Assembly: GCF_025215095.1 (NCBI RefSeq)
Contig: NZ_JALHAP010000082.1
Coordinates: 62,001 to 126,000 of the forward strand
Origin: Dryocola boscaweniae
GTDB taxonomy: Bacteria > Pseudomonadota > Gammaproteobacteria > Enterobacterales > Enterobacteriaceae
Direction: 5' to 3'
DNA length: 64,000 bases
Each line of letters begins with the position of its first letter. Within the stretch, counting starts at the first letter, position 1. A model generated the notes under the pieces. That model was not told where the DNA came from and did no database searches. It was given only the letters and a program-made list of their open reading frames with translations. Shown here piece after piece: positions 52,760-61,321 of the stretch. The position numbers and the translations under genes are program-made.

Positions 52760-53095
52760 CTATTGTGAATCGGGGGCTGAGGGCAGTTCACGCAATGCTT
52801 TAACATCAATTTCTGTATCCGCCTTTGCAAGAAGCTGCGTCAGTGAAAGCAGCTCGTTGAACTGGGTCAATAAAAGTTCTGTATCGCTTTTTAAAAGATT
52901 GTCTGAGGCTTCGAGAGCCGTATTAATGGCTTTTTTAACGCTTTCGACAATCTGCTCCAGACCGCCTTCTTTTCCCACCGCGAGTAGCATGGCGCTCAGC
53001 AGCAGCGACTGGGCTTCCACCTGAGCGGTCAGCAACTTTGCTTCTGCATCCATCTTCGAAATCTTGGCAATCATACTGATGATGATATTTTTCAT
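52760..53095 (-). CDS. IraP-like anti-adaptor (RpoS stabilising) protein, extended form
   Basis: A 111-residue helical protein beginning MKNIIISMIAKISKMDAEAK. It aligns with E. coli IraP over the N-terminal 45 residues (KLLTAQVEAQSLLLSAML against KELCAQVEALEIIVTAML) and again at SDTELLLTQFNELLSL against DDTELLRDYVKKLLKH. It is about 25 residues longer, through an insert before the second block and a tail. IraP binds RssB and stops RpoS delivery to ClpXP. AGGAG lies six bases before the ATG at 53095. rssB is in this window. Family assignment is by eye. Confidence 0.72.
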   Translation of the reverse strand: MKNIIISMIAKISKMDAEAKLLTAQVEAQSLLLSAMLLAVGKEGGLEQIVESVKKAINTALEASDNLLKSDTELLLTQFNELLSLTQLLAKADTEIDVKALRELPSAPDSQ

Positions 53096-53307
53096 ACCCG
53101 CTCCTCGCTTGAAATCCAGCCGTCACTGTACCCAAAATAGCCACATTTATATTCAGGTAAAGTCGCACATTTCACTAATAAATTCTCAGATAAATCCGGC
53201 CGCAGCGCAGGAAATCTGGCCATAGCGTTGTTCAACTTGAACGCGCCGGAGCCATAAAAGGCCGCTTGCTACACTTGTCATTAAGCGCAGATTGAGCGGA
53301 GATTTTT

Positions 53308-54054
53308 ATGTCAGAGACGAAAACAGCCATTCTTTATCGCATGGTGATGAAAGAACATGTCTGCCCTTATGGCCTGAAGGCCCGGTACTTGTTAAAGCAT
53401 CAGGGTTTTACCGTTGACGATCGCTGGCTGACCAGCCGGGAAGAAACCGATCGCTTTCAGGCTGAGCACCAGGTGAAAACCACGCCGCAGATTTTTATCG
53501 ATGGTAAACGCATAGGCGGCTATGACGAACTTCGAAAATACGTTGGCAAAACGGTCAAGGGGAGCAAAGAGACCTCTTATCAGCCGGTGTTAGTGGTCTT
53601 TGCCATCGCGGCGCTGATGGCCGTTGCGGCGGGCTATATTGCTTTTGGCAACCCTTTCACAACGCGAGTGCTGGAATGGTTTATTGCCTTTAGCATGTGC
53701 CTGTTGGCGATGCTGAAACTCCGGGATGTTGAACAATTTTCAACGATGTTCCTGGGCTACGATTTACTGGCGCAACGCTGGGTGCCCTATAGCTATCTTT
53801 ATCCCTTTGGCGAGGCGCTGGCGGGCATTTTAATGATTGCCTCGGTCTTAACCTTTATCTCGGCGCCGGTTGCGTTATTTATTGGTACGGTGGGCGCAGT
53901 CTCGGTGATTAAAGCCGTCTACATCGATAAGCGTGAGCTGAAATGCGCCTGCGTCGGCGGGGACAGCAACGTTCCGCTCGGATTTATATCGCTTACGGAA
54001 AATCTTTTAATGATGGCGATGGGGATTGCCATGGGGGCGAAGGCATTATTCTAA
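53308..54054 (+). CDS. Glutaredoxin-MauE/DoxX-like membrane fusion protein
   Basis: A 248-residue two-part protein. Residues 1-80 are a glutaredoxin domain with active site CPYG (Cys19, monothiol form), cis-Pro60 in KTTPQIFIDG and the GGYDEL glutathione-site segment. Residues 94-248 contain about five transmembrane helices in a MauE-like domain with a conserved C-A-C-V-G-G motif (Cys213, Cys215) before the last helix. This predicts membrane-linked thiol transfer between the cytoplasmic Grx face and the CxC motif; the real substrate is unknown. GGAG precedes the ATG. It is convergent with gcd. Confidence 0.85.
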   Translation: MSETKTAILYRMVMKEHVCPYGLKARYLLKHQGFTVDDRWLTSREETDRFQAEHQVKTTPQIFIDGKRIGGYDELRKYVGKTVKGSKETSYQPVLVVFAIAALMAVAAGYIAFGNPFTTRVLEWFIAFSMCLLAMLKLRDVEQFSTMFLGYDLLAQRWVPYSYLYPFGEALAGILMIASVLTFISAPVALFIGTVGAVSVIKAVYIDKRELKCACVGGDSNVPLGFISLTENLLMMAMGIAMGAKALF

Positions 54055-54126
54055 CCGGATGCCAGGCATCCTGTAACGGCGGCATAAACCCGTTACAGGA
54101 TGCGTTGAACTAACGTTACTTGCAGA

Positions 54127-56535
54127 CTATCGCTGAGGTAAAGCATAGGCGACAAGCGAGTCGCCGGACTGGGTTCCCAGACCGCCATGTCCGCCTGCTG
54201 CGATCGCCACAAACTGTCTGCCGTCAGCTCCCATATAGGTCATCGGCGTGGCCTGCCCGCCGGCCGGCAGTCGCGCGCGCCAGAGTTCTTTGCCGTTCAT
54301 TTCATCGAAGGCTCGCAGGTAGTTATCCGCCGTTGCGCCCATAAAAATCAGACCGCTGCGCGTCACGATATTACCCCCGATCATGAAAATGCCTGTGGGC
54401 AGAGGGGCGTTGGTGTGTGTCCCGAAGATATTCATATCCCGGGTCGTGCCCGCCGGTCTTTCCCAGGCGATTTTGCGCGTTGTCAGGTCTATCGCAACCA
54501 GTTTGCCCCACGGCGGCGCGCTGCACGGTGCGCCTAAAGCCGTCAGCCAGGGTTTCACTACCGCAGCCCATGGCGTGCCGTACTGAGGCCCAACAGCAAA
54601 CTCTTTAGGCTTTGGATACGCCTCCTTGCTTCCCCATCCCGCCCAGCTCTTCATTAAACCCTGTTTAATCGCTTCACCAGATTTAAGGAGCTGCATGGTG
54701 AAGGGGATGTAGCTGGTATTGGCAATAAGCACATGGCGGAGCGGATCGACCGAAGCGCCGTACCAGTCCATCACGCCGTCAAAAGCCGGATAGGCGATTG
54801 AGGTGCCTTCAGCGGGCGGCGTAAATTTGCCCTGATAGCGGAAGCGGTGGAACTGGATACGGCACCAGAGCTGATCGATGGGAGTGGCTCCCCACATGTC
54901 GGTCTCTTTAAGATCTGGCGGAGCAAGGTTTGGCATACCGACAGAATCCGGCTGCGTGGGAGAAAGGTGCTCGCCGGGCAGAGCAGGGGATGCAGGGACG
55001 GGTTTCTCCTCGACTTGCGCAAGAGGTTTACCCGTGCGCCTGTCCAGCATAAAAAGTTGCCCCATTTTAGTTGTCTGAATCAGGGCCGGAAGAACGCCGC
55101 CTTGACCGTCAGGCAAATCCACAAGCGTCGGGCCGATAGGAAGGTCGTAGTCCCAGACATCATGGTGGACGGTCTGGAAATGCCAGCGTTCGAGGCCGGT
55201 GTGAATATCCAGCGCCACCAGCGCGCTGGAGTATTTCTCGTCAAAGGGACGTCTTTTAGCACCGTAATAATCCGGTGTGGCATTGCCCAGCGGAATGTAA
55301 ACCAGACCTGACTCGGGGTCGGCGGTATAGGTTCCCCAACCGTTAGGCGTTCCGCGCGTGAATTCTTCTCCCGGTTTTAACTGAGCGTTTTGTGGGCTTC
55401 TGCCCATGTCCCAGCTCCATGCGAGTTTGCCTGAGGTGGCATCATAAGCGCGCACCACGCCTGAAGGTTCACCGGTAGCCTGGTTATCATAGATCCAGCC
55501 GCCAAGCACGATTCGGTTGTCCATGACCAAAGGCTGCGAGGTAATGAAATGAAAACCTGGAGGAACTTCGCCCATACGATCGGTAAGGCTGACAAAGCCC
55601 TGCTCGCCGAACGAGGCGCAGGGCTTACCCGTTTGCGCATTCAGTGCCACCATCCGTGCGTTGCTGGTGGTGGTAATGATTTTTTCCGGGCAGCTTTTGT
55701 CTTCAGTCGTCTTGCTGTATGCCACCCCGCGGCAGGCGAGATATTCATTTGCCGACGTATCAGGATGAGGATCAAACCGCCAGCGTTGCTCGCCGGTGGT
55801 GGCGTCAAGAGCTATCACCTGCCGGTGCGGCGTACAAATATAAAGAACGTTTCCGACCTTGATGGGCGTCACTTCGAAATTAAATTCCCGCCCGGCTTTG
55901 TCTTCTCCTTCACGCATACTATCCCCGGTGTGGTATTCCCAGGCAGGCTGGAGTTGGCTGACGTTGGCTGGCGTCAACTGCTCCAGCGGGGAATAACGCT
56001 GGCCCGCGGCGGTGCGGCCATAGAAATGCCAGTCGTCAGCGTTTGCTTCCTGCGCAGGCGCAGCACCAGCTTTTGCTTCCGGAAGCGGCTGATGCTGTAC
56101 AAAACGTGAATCAGTGACTTGCCAGCCCGCATAGAAAATACCGGCGATGGCGGCGAGATAAAAACAACCGGTAAATAACCCGGTGACACGGGGCGTGTTT
56201 TGCGCCATAACGGGTCGGGTGATCCAGGGCATGCTTATCCAGATGCCGAGCACGGCAAGCCCAAATAAACGGGGCATAAGCTGCCAGCCGTCCAGCCCCA
56301 CCTCGCTGAGCGACCATATAGCGCAGGCGATAAAAGTAAGCAGATAAAGCCCAAACCCGGCGCTACGATAAAGCGCAAGACAGACACCGCTTGCCAGAAA
56401 CCCGACACCAAAAAGGATATACCACGGCGTCCCGCCCAGCACTGCCAGCCAACCCCCCAGGGCAAGATAGCTTAAGCCAAGCAGGGCGATGACCACCCCT
56501 GTTAACGAAACTAATGAAAAGAATGATTTTTTCAT
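54127..56535 (-). CDS. gcd: Membrane-bound PQQ-dependent glucose dehydrogenase family protein
   Basis: An 802-residue quinoprotein that oxidises aldoses in the periplasm (glucose to gluconate) and reduces ubiquinone. About five N-terminal membrane helices (residues 1-150) precede an eight-bladed propeller (DDWHFYGRTAAGQRYSPLEQ, PDYYGAKRRP, TVHHDVWDYDLP, WGATPIDQLWC, TADNYLRAFD, LPAGGQATPMTY). It matches E. coli Gcd in order but is clearly divergent, so a quinate or other polyol substrate is possible. No pqq genes are in the window; activity needs PQQ from elsewhere. Confidence 0.88.
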   Translation of the reverse strand: MKKSFFSLVSLTGVVIALLGLSYLALGGWLAVLGGTPWYILFGVGFLASGVCLALYRSAGFGLYLLTFIACAIWSLSEVGLDGWQLMPRLFGLAVLGIWISMPWITRPVMAQNTPRVTGLFTGCFYLAAIAGIFYAGWQVTDSRFVQHQPLPEAKAGAAPAQEANADDWHFYGRTAAGQRYSPLEQLTPANVSQLQPAWEYHTGDSMREGEDKAGREFNFEVTPIKVGNVLYICTPHRQVIALDATTGEQRWRFDPHPDTSANEYLACRGVAYSKTTEDKSCPEKIITTTSNARMVALNAQTGKPCASFGEQGFVSLTDRMGEVPPGFHFITSQPLVMDNRIVLGGWIYDNQATGEPSGVVRAYDATSGKLAWSWDMGRSPQNAQLKPGEEFTRGTPNGWGTYTADPESGLVYIPLGNATPDYYGAKRRPFDEKYSSALVALDIHTGLERWHFQTVHHDVWDYDLPIGPTLVDLPDGQGGVLPALIQTTKMGQLFMLDRRTGKPLAQVEEKPVPASPALPGEHLSPTQPDSVGMPNLAPPDLKETDMWGATPIDQLWCRIQFHRFRYQGKFTPPAEGTSIAYPAFDGVMDWYGASVDPLRHVLIANTSYIPFTMQLLKSGEAIKQGLMKSWAGWGSKEAYPKPKEFAVGPQYGTPWAAVVKPWLTALGAPCSAPPWGKLVAIDLTTRKIAWERPAGTTRDMNIFGTHTNAPLPTGIFMIGGNIVTRSGLIFMGATADNYLRAFDEMNGKELWRARLPAGGQATPMTYMGADGRQFVAIAAGGHGGLGTQSGDSLVAYALPQR

Positions 56536-56821
56536 TATGTCACTTCACCGGTTATGAAAGGATAATAAAGCATATAAAGGAAACCGGGAAAAAGAGCTGG
56601 AAAAAGCAGGCGCTGCAGGCTGCCTTACAAAAGGCTTTGTGAATCAACGATCAAAAGCATGGAAATATTGTCGCTAAATCTTACAGAACTATTAAAGGGT
56701 ATTTTTTAATTGCATTATTTCAATGTGTGAATATCCGTAACGTACGGAAATTAATTATGAGGAAGTGATGTGAAATATAACTGGCAGGAAGTGAGCCCGG
56801 CATTATAAGCCGGGCGAGAAG
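56536..56821. other. Gene-free AT-rich stretch upstream of gcd
   Basis: 286 bases between gcd and yciF; no coding frame or clear signal apart from the expected gcd promoter. Confidence 0.45.
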
Positions 56822-57322
56822 TCAGCTTTTTTGCTTCGCGTTTTGATTAATTCCTGATTCGGCGAGAGTCGTTAATTTATTGTCTGCTGATTTTTCCTCT
56901 TCAAGAGTTTGTCCAAGAAGCGTTTTCGCTTCTCTGTATCCCAGCATTTCTGCCAGAGTACATAAAGTACCGTACGAAGCTATTTCGTAATGCTCAACTT
57001 TTTGTGCTGCTGCAATTAAACCTGCGTCACGTACAGCGCCTTTATCAACGCTATCAATCACTTCCTGTCCTTCTTCAATTAATCCTTCCATCGCCACGCA
57101 TTTCATGCGTTTTAAACGGAACTCAGGAATACTGTCTACCACCTGATCGATACGCTCCACATGGCCCCGGGTTTCTTCCAGATGGCTTGTGAAAGCTTCG
57201 CTGAGTTTAGGATTTTCTGATGCGCGGGCAAGTTTAGGCAGGGCACGGGTCAGTTGCTTTTCGGCACTGTAAGTGTCTGATAAAAGATGAACAAAAAGGT
57301 CTTCAATGGTTTTGATCTGCAT
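56822..57322 (-). CDS. yciF: YciF, DUF892 ferritin-like stress protein
   Basis: A 166-residue four-helix protein of the DUF892 family, a rubrerythrin/ferritin-like fold with metal-ligand Glu and His residues (LEETRGHVERIDQV, AAQKVEHYEIASYGTLCTLA). It is close to E. coli YciF (IKTIEDLFVHLLSDTYSAEK). GGAGCGATC lies before the ATG at 57322. In E. coli yciGFE sits between ompW and trpA; here yciG and yciF are some 32 kb away and yciE is not seen in the window. Confidence 0.93.
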   Translation of the reverse strand: MQIKTIEDLFVHLLSDTYSAEKQLTRALPKLARASENPKLSEAFTSHLEETRGHVERIDQVVDSIPEFRLKRMKCVAMEGLIEEGQEVIDSVDKGAVRDAGLIAAAQKVEHYEIASYGTLCTLAEMLGYREAKTLLGQTLEEEKSADNKLTTLAESGINQNAKQKS

Positions 57323-57424
57323 GATCGCTCCAGAATTCGCTCTTTATTTCATTACGGGCAGCATGAGCAAATTTGCCTGTAAAAATTCACTCATGCTATG
57401 AGGTTTTAGCCTATTCCAGCCAGT

Positions 57425-57607
57425 TTACGACTCGGATTTACGTCCACCCCCGTGGCTTTTTTCGCCGCCTTTTCGGCCTGCTTCTGAGGCGCGTTGGGGA
57501 TCATTTTTAAAGTTCCCGCCACTATGTTGACCACCTTTGCGGCCTGCGTCTGATGCTTTTTCACGATCTTCAGCAAAATTACCTGAACCGCCTCGATGCT
57601 GAGTCAT
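57425..57607 (-). CDS. yciG: YciG, KGG-repeat stress protein
   Basis: A 60-residue hydrophilic KGG-repeat protein (EDREKASDAGRKGGQHSGGN, DPQRASEAGRKGGEKSHGGG). GAGGAG precedes the ATG at 57607. It is about 100 bases upstream of yciF on the same strand, keeping the yciG-yciF order of E. coli. A near copy lies at 41384-41563. Confidence 0.93.
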   Translation of the reverse strand: MTQHRGGSGNFAEDREKASDAGRKGGQHSGGNFKNDPQRASEAGRKGGEKSHGGGRKSES

Positions 57608-57832
57608 AATTTACTCCTCACTTTTGGGTGTTTATGGTAATACTTCACGAAACATTATTGTCGCGTGACTAAAAATTGTAGTAGAGGCTTTATCGAATGC
57701 AAATTAAAAAGCGCCTTGCTGTTATATAAATTGAATCACTAAGAATAATCTTAAAGCAATAAATTAATTTGTCTTCAACTGTTAATTTATTATATTTACC
57801 TGGTGCTGTGCCTTAAAAGTCAGGGGATAATT

Positions 57833-58000
57833 ATGGTGTGGTATAGGCATTTACGAGGTAGCGTTCAGGGTGAGTTTATGCCATTTTTATTCAAAAACAC
57901 CCTTTGCCTGATACTCAAAAATGGCGGCGCGCTTTATCGCCCGCGAGATTGGTTAAAGCTTGAATATAAGTATTTAAAAGTTGTACAGAAAAAGGAATAA
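57833..58000 (+). CDS. Possible small protein, basic and aromatic
   Basis: A 55-codon frame, MVWYRHLRGSVQGEFMPFLF at the start, ending in a Lys-rich tail (KVVQKKE). AGGGGAT lies five to eleven bases before the ATG. No family recognised. It lies in an 800-base AT-rich gap between yciG and the short-chain dehydrogenase gene, so chance cannot be excluded. Confidence 0.3.
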   Translation: MVWYRHLRGSVQGEFMPFLFKNTLCLILKNGGALYRPRDWLKLEYKYLKVVQKKE

Positions 58001-58129
58001 ATACAACCAGGGCCATAGTGAAATTCCCGGCGTTATGTTATTGATTTCACACCTGCTGGCTTAAATGAAAAAGTGGCGTTCCAGGCGCTTTTATTACCAG
58101 ACCTGATGAACGTCAAACTGGAGATGATT

Positions 58130-58207
58130 ATGCTATTTGTTGAAAAAGACGATCCGAGCGAAGCGCCAGAATCTGGCGATAAAAAACCCAAACCCGATCA
58201 AAAATAA
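58130..58207 (+). CDS. Possible 25-residue small protein
   Basis: Frame MLFVEKDDPSEAPESGDKKP then KPDQK, strongly charged and Pro-rich. CTGGAG lies six bases before the ATG at 58130 (another in-frame ATG lies at 58124). A good terminator starts eight bases after the stop, which supports a real short transcript. No family recognised. Confidence 0.45.
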   Translation: MLFVEKDDPSEAPESGDKKPKPDQK

Positions 58208-58212
58208 CACCT

Positions 58213-58238
58213 TAAGGCCGCGAAAGCGGCCTTTTTGC
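58213..58238 (+). terminator. Terminator after the 25-residue frame
   Basis: Stem AAGGCCGC / GCGGCCTT with loop GAAA, followed by TTTT. Confidence 0.82.
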
Positions 58239-58415
58239 AATTTGTTATTATTTTTCAAAGCAATAAGTTTTTACGATTGACGTGAGGCGCACGGTTTAAA
58301 CGTCATAGCCTGGCGTTTTTCGTCGGCACGGCTATAAAAATGAAATCACCTTCAGGTTTAAAGAGTGCCGTGAGTTGCCGGATATGACTTTTTATTACAT
58401 TACAGGGGAAAAGGC
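58239..58415 (+). other. Short gene-free leader before the dehydrogenase gene
   Basis: Expected promoter of the gene at 58416. CAGGGGAAAAGG is its ribosome site. Nothing else is clear. Confidence 0.4.
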
Positions 58416-59408
58416 ATGGCTGTTGTTGTGATTACCGGGGGTACCGCCGGGGTCGGCCGGGCCACCGCGCTACGTTTTGCGAAAGAAGGTTATGACGTGG
58501 CTGTGATTGCCCGTGGGGAAAAGGGCCTCAGGGAAACGGTGGCTGAGTTACAGGCAACCGGCGTCCGTGCGGCGGGTTTCAGCGCCGACGTTGCCGATGC
58601 GGTGCAAATAGCCCGAACCGCGGACAGCATAGAGGCGGAACTCGGCCCGGTCAGCGTCTGGATAAATTCGGCCATGTGCACCATTATGTCTCCCTTTGAA
58701 GATATCGATCCCAACGAATATAAGCGCGTTACCGACGTGACTTATCTCGGCACCGTAAACGGCACCAGAGAAGCGCTTCGTCTGATGACGCCACGCAACA
58801 AAGGCACCATCGTGCAAATAGGCTCTGCCCTGGCTTATCGTTCCATTCCTTTGCAGTCTGCTTATTGTGGCGCGAAAGCGGCGATTCGGGGCTTCACGGA
58901 TGCCTTGCGGTGCGAACTTATTTATCAACGCAGCGCGATACGCCTGACCATGGTTCATCTGCCGGGGACCAACACCCCGCAATTCGGCTGGGCGCGAAAC
59001 AAGCTGGGCCATCCCGCCCGTCCGGTGGCGCCTGTTTATCAACCGGAAGCGATAGCGAAAGCGATTTTTAACGCTACCTGCCATGCGCCACGAGAAACCT
59101 GGGTCGGCAAAGCTACCGTGCAGTCTATTCTGGGGAATTATGTTTTCCCGCAGTGGCTCGACAACATGCTGGCGAAAAAAGCCTGGTCCGGGCAAATGGA
59201 AAACGCTGAGCGCCTCGCTCCTCACCCGGACAATCTTTTTATTCCTGTTGAAGGGCAGCATCAGAGCAGAGGACGTTTTAGCAAGGAAGCAAAAGAAAGC
59301 GTAATCAGCATTAATTCGGCCACGCCGGTGAGAGTGGCTTTTGCCGCAGTGGGGTTGGGCGCTCTGATTTTATTTAAAAAATACCAAATCCGTCGCAAAA
59401 GAAATTAA
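58416..59408 (+). CDS. Short-chain dehydrogenase with C-terminal membrane anchor
   Basis: A 330-residue SDR oxidoreductase. It has TGGTAGVG for NAD(P) at residues 7-14, the NSA motif near 84, Ser137, Tyr150 and Lys154 (YCGAK). After residue 260 it departs from classical SDRs and ends in a membrane helix (VAFAAVGLGALILFKKYQ) with basic residues behind it, so the catalytic domain probably sits at the inner face of the inner membrane. Substrate unknown. Similar long SDRs occur next to yciG, TreS and stress genes in other Proteobacteria. Confidence 0.85.
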   Translation: MAVVVITGGTAGVGRATALRFAKEGYDVAVIARGEKGLRETVAELQATGVRAAGFSADVADAVQIARTADSIEAELGPVSVWINSAMCTIMSPFEDIDPNEYKRVTDVTYLGTVNGTREALRLMTPRNKGTIVQIGSALAYRSIPLQSAYCGAKAAIRGFTDALRCELIYQRSAIRLTMVHLPGTNTPQFGWARNKLGHPARPVAPVYQPEAIAKAIFNATCHAPRETWVGKATVQSILGNYVFPQWLDNMLAKKAWSGQMENAERLAPHPDNLFIPVEGQHQSRGRFSKEAKESVISINSATPVRVAFAAVGLGALILFKKYQIRRKRN

Positions 59409-59424
59409 GCCCCGGTATATCGGC

Positions 59425-59452
59425 AAGCCCGCTGCTATTTGTCGCGGGCTTT
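59425..59452. terminator. Terminator between convergent SDR and GH13 genes
   Basis: Stem AAGCCCGC / GCGGGCTT (59425-59432 with 59444-59451), 11-base loop containing the GH13 gene stop codon. Confidence 0.65.
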
Positions 59453-61066
59453 GATAATGGAAAACCAACGATAGCCATATCCATTCAGCGTGATAGAAAG
59501 AGGCGGCATCAGCGTGCCGGACTGTTTGTATTCTTTATCAGCGAGGCATTCTATTAATCCGGCTATATCATTCTCGTTTATTTCCGCTGTAACTTGCCTG
59601 CTGCAAAAATTAGCCAGCAGCAGCAGGCCATCTTTGCCATAGTCATATCGCAGAGCGAATATTGCAGTATTCTGGGTATTAATAACGTGATAATCCCCTG
59701 AACCAATTTCGTTAAGACCCAACCGTGCCCGTGCTATTTTACTTACGCGGTGCAATAAAGAATCATCTTTTATTAGCGAGGCATTAACGTTGACCTTTTG
59801 GTAGCGGTACGGGCCCGTATCGATGACCGGGGCGATAAGTTTTTCTGGCTCAGCCTCAGAAAAGCCTGCGCAAGCCAGGTCTGACCACTGCATCGGCGTT
59901 CTGACGGCGTTGCGTTCTTCAAGCTGCAGATCGTCACCCATTCCTATTTCATCGCCGTAACGTAATACCGGCGTGCCCGGCAAAGAGAAAAGCACCGCGT
60001 GCGCCATTGCCAGGCGTTTTATATTGCCTTTCAGCATCGGGGCGAGTCTGCGCCTCAGGCCTCTTTGATAAACATGCATATTTTTATCCGGGCCAAAACT
60101 CTTCATGACGTCTCGTTTCTCTGCTTTCGACAGGCCGTCTAAATCAAGTTCATCATGGTTGCGCAGCCAGTTGGCAAAGCAGGCTCTGAAAGGAGGCGAG
60201 GGCAGTTCTTCAAGCGCCTGCAATAAAGCGGTGGCATCCTTGCGGGCAAGGGATACGTAAAACTTTTTGTTCAGATTAAAACTCAGCAGCATCGAGAGAC
60301 GATTGTTGTTGCCGAAATAATTCCGGTATTTTTCGGCCGGAACATCCACTTCGCCTAATAACAACGTTTCAGGCCGCCGATGGGAAATAAAATCACGCAG
60401 ATGGGTTAATAAATCATACCCTTTTTCTTCGCTGCCTTGCCCCGCCTGCTTGACCATATGAGAGGCCGCATCAAAACGAAAGCCGGAGACGCCCATTCTT
60501 AACCAGAAAACGATCACTCGTTCTATTTCTGTGATGACCTTCGGGCAGGAAAGATTTAAATCTGGCTCGTGGTGATAAAACATATGACGATAATACTGTT
60601 GCGCTTCTTCATCCCAGCTCCAGACGCTTTTTTCAACGCCCGGGAACATAGGCGCATCGTCTTTTTCCGGCGGGGTATCTGCCCAGATATAATAGTCCCG
60701 ATAAGGAGAGTTTCTGTCACGGCGGGCCTGCTGGAACCATATATGTTCGCTGGAGGTATGCTGAAGAACCAGTTCGATAATAACGTGCAGGCCGAGCTCT
60801 TCTGCCCGTTCGACCAGCATAACCATATCCGCAACGTCGCCAAATCGGGAATCAACCCGAAGGTGATCGCTAATATCGTAGCCGCCATCCCGAAAAGGAG
60901 TCAGATAAAAAGGCGTAAGCCAGACGGAGGTGGCGCCGATGCCGCGAATATAATCGAGTCGTTGAGTTATGCCCTGCAGGTCGCCGCAGCCATCGCCGTC
61001 GGCGTCAAAAAAAAGCGCCGTATCTATTTGATAAATTATTGCATTTTTATACCAGTCGCTTTTCAT
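59435..61066 (-). CDS. GH13 family enzyme, trehalose-synthase-like
   Basis: A 543-residue alpha-amylase superfamily enzyme close to trehalose synthase (maltose to trehalose). Visible: GDGCGDLQGI near residues 24-32, region II GFRFDAASH with nucleophile Asp199, region III LLLGEVDVP with acid/base Glu239, and region IV LRNHDELD with Asp305. Region I reads ELVLQHTS instead of the usual DLVxNHTS. The length lacks the maltokinase domain of TreS-Pep2 fusions. It fits osmotic or desiccation stress beside the SDR and yciGF genes. Exact specificity is not certain. Confidence 0.82.
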   Translation of the reverse strand: MKSDWYKNAIIYQIDTALFFDADGDGCGDLQGITQRLDYIRGIGATSVWLTPFYLTPFRDGGYDISDHLRVDSRFGDVADMVMLVERAEELGLHVIIELVLQHTSSEHIWFQQARRDRNSPYRDYYIWADTPPEKDDAPMFPGVEKSVWSWDEEAQQYYRHMFYHHEPDLNLSCPKVITEIERVIVFWLRMGVSGFRFDAASHMVKQAGQGSEEKGYDLLTHLRDFISHRRPETLLLGEVDVPAEKYRNYFGNNNRLSMLLSFNLNKKFYVSLARKDATALLQALEELPSPPFRACFANWLRNHDELDLDGLSKAEKRDVMKSFGPDKNMHVYQRGLRRRLAPMLKGNIKRLAMAHAVLFSLPGTPVLRYGDEIGMGDDLQLEERNAVRTPMQWSDLACAGFSEAEPEKLIAPVIDTGPYRYQKVNVNASLIKDDSLLHRVSKIARARLGLNEIGSGDYHVINTQNTAIFALRYDYGKDGLLLLANFCSRQVTAEINENDIAGLIECLADKEYKQSGTLMPPLSITLNGYGYRWFSIIKARDK

Positions 61067-61321
61067 CCCGGCTCCTTATTCAGGGTCTTAGTTTCTGAGA
61101 CTTATTATAAGGTTCAAATTTAATAACATTCTCAACGACTCACACGTGCTGCTGTTTTTAGCTTTAATAGCTTAGCCATAACTTCTTCTTTCTGCTCGCT
61201 TAACGGCGTAATTCGACTACGTTTAATAGAAAATGAAAGAGAAAAAACAGCGCTTTTTACCTTTCATATCCGCAGGGCTCTGCCCTGAATATGACGGCAT
61301 TAATTGCTGTGGGGATGCATA

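Noticed and set aside
55549..56109. 186-codon frame antisense to gcd
   Set aside because: Shadow frame inside a conserved gene.
57425..57607. KGG repeats of yciG as a DNA tandem-repeat or CRISPR-like element
   Set aside because: Repeats are short, protein-level, in frame and without regular spacers.
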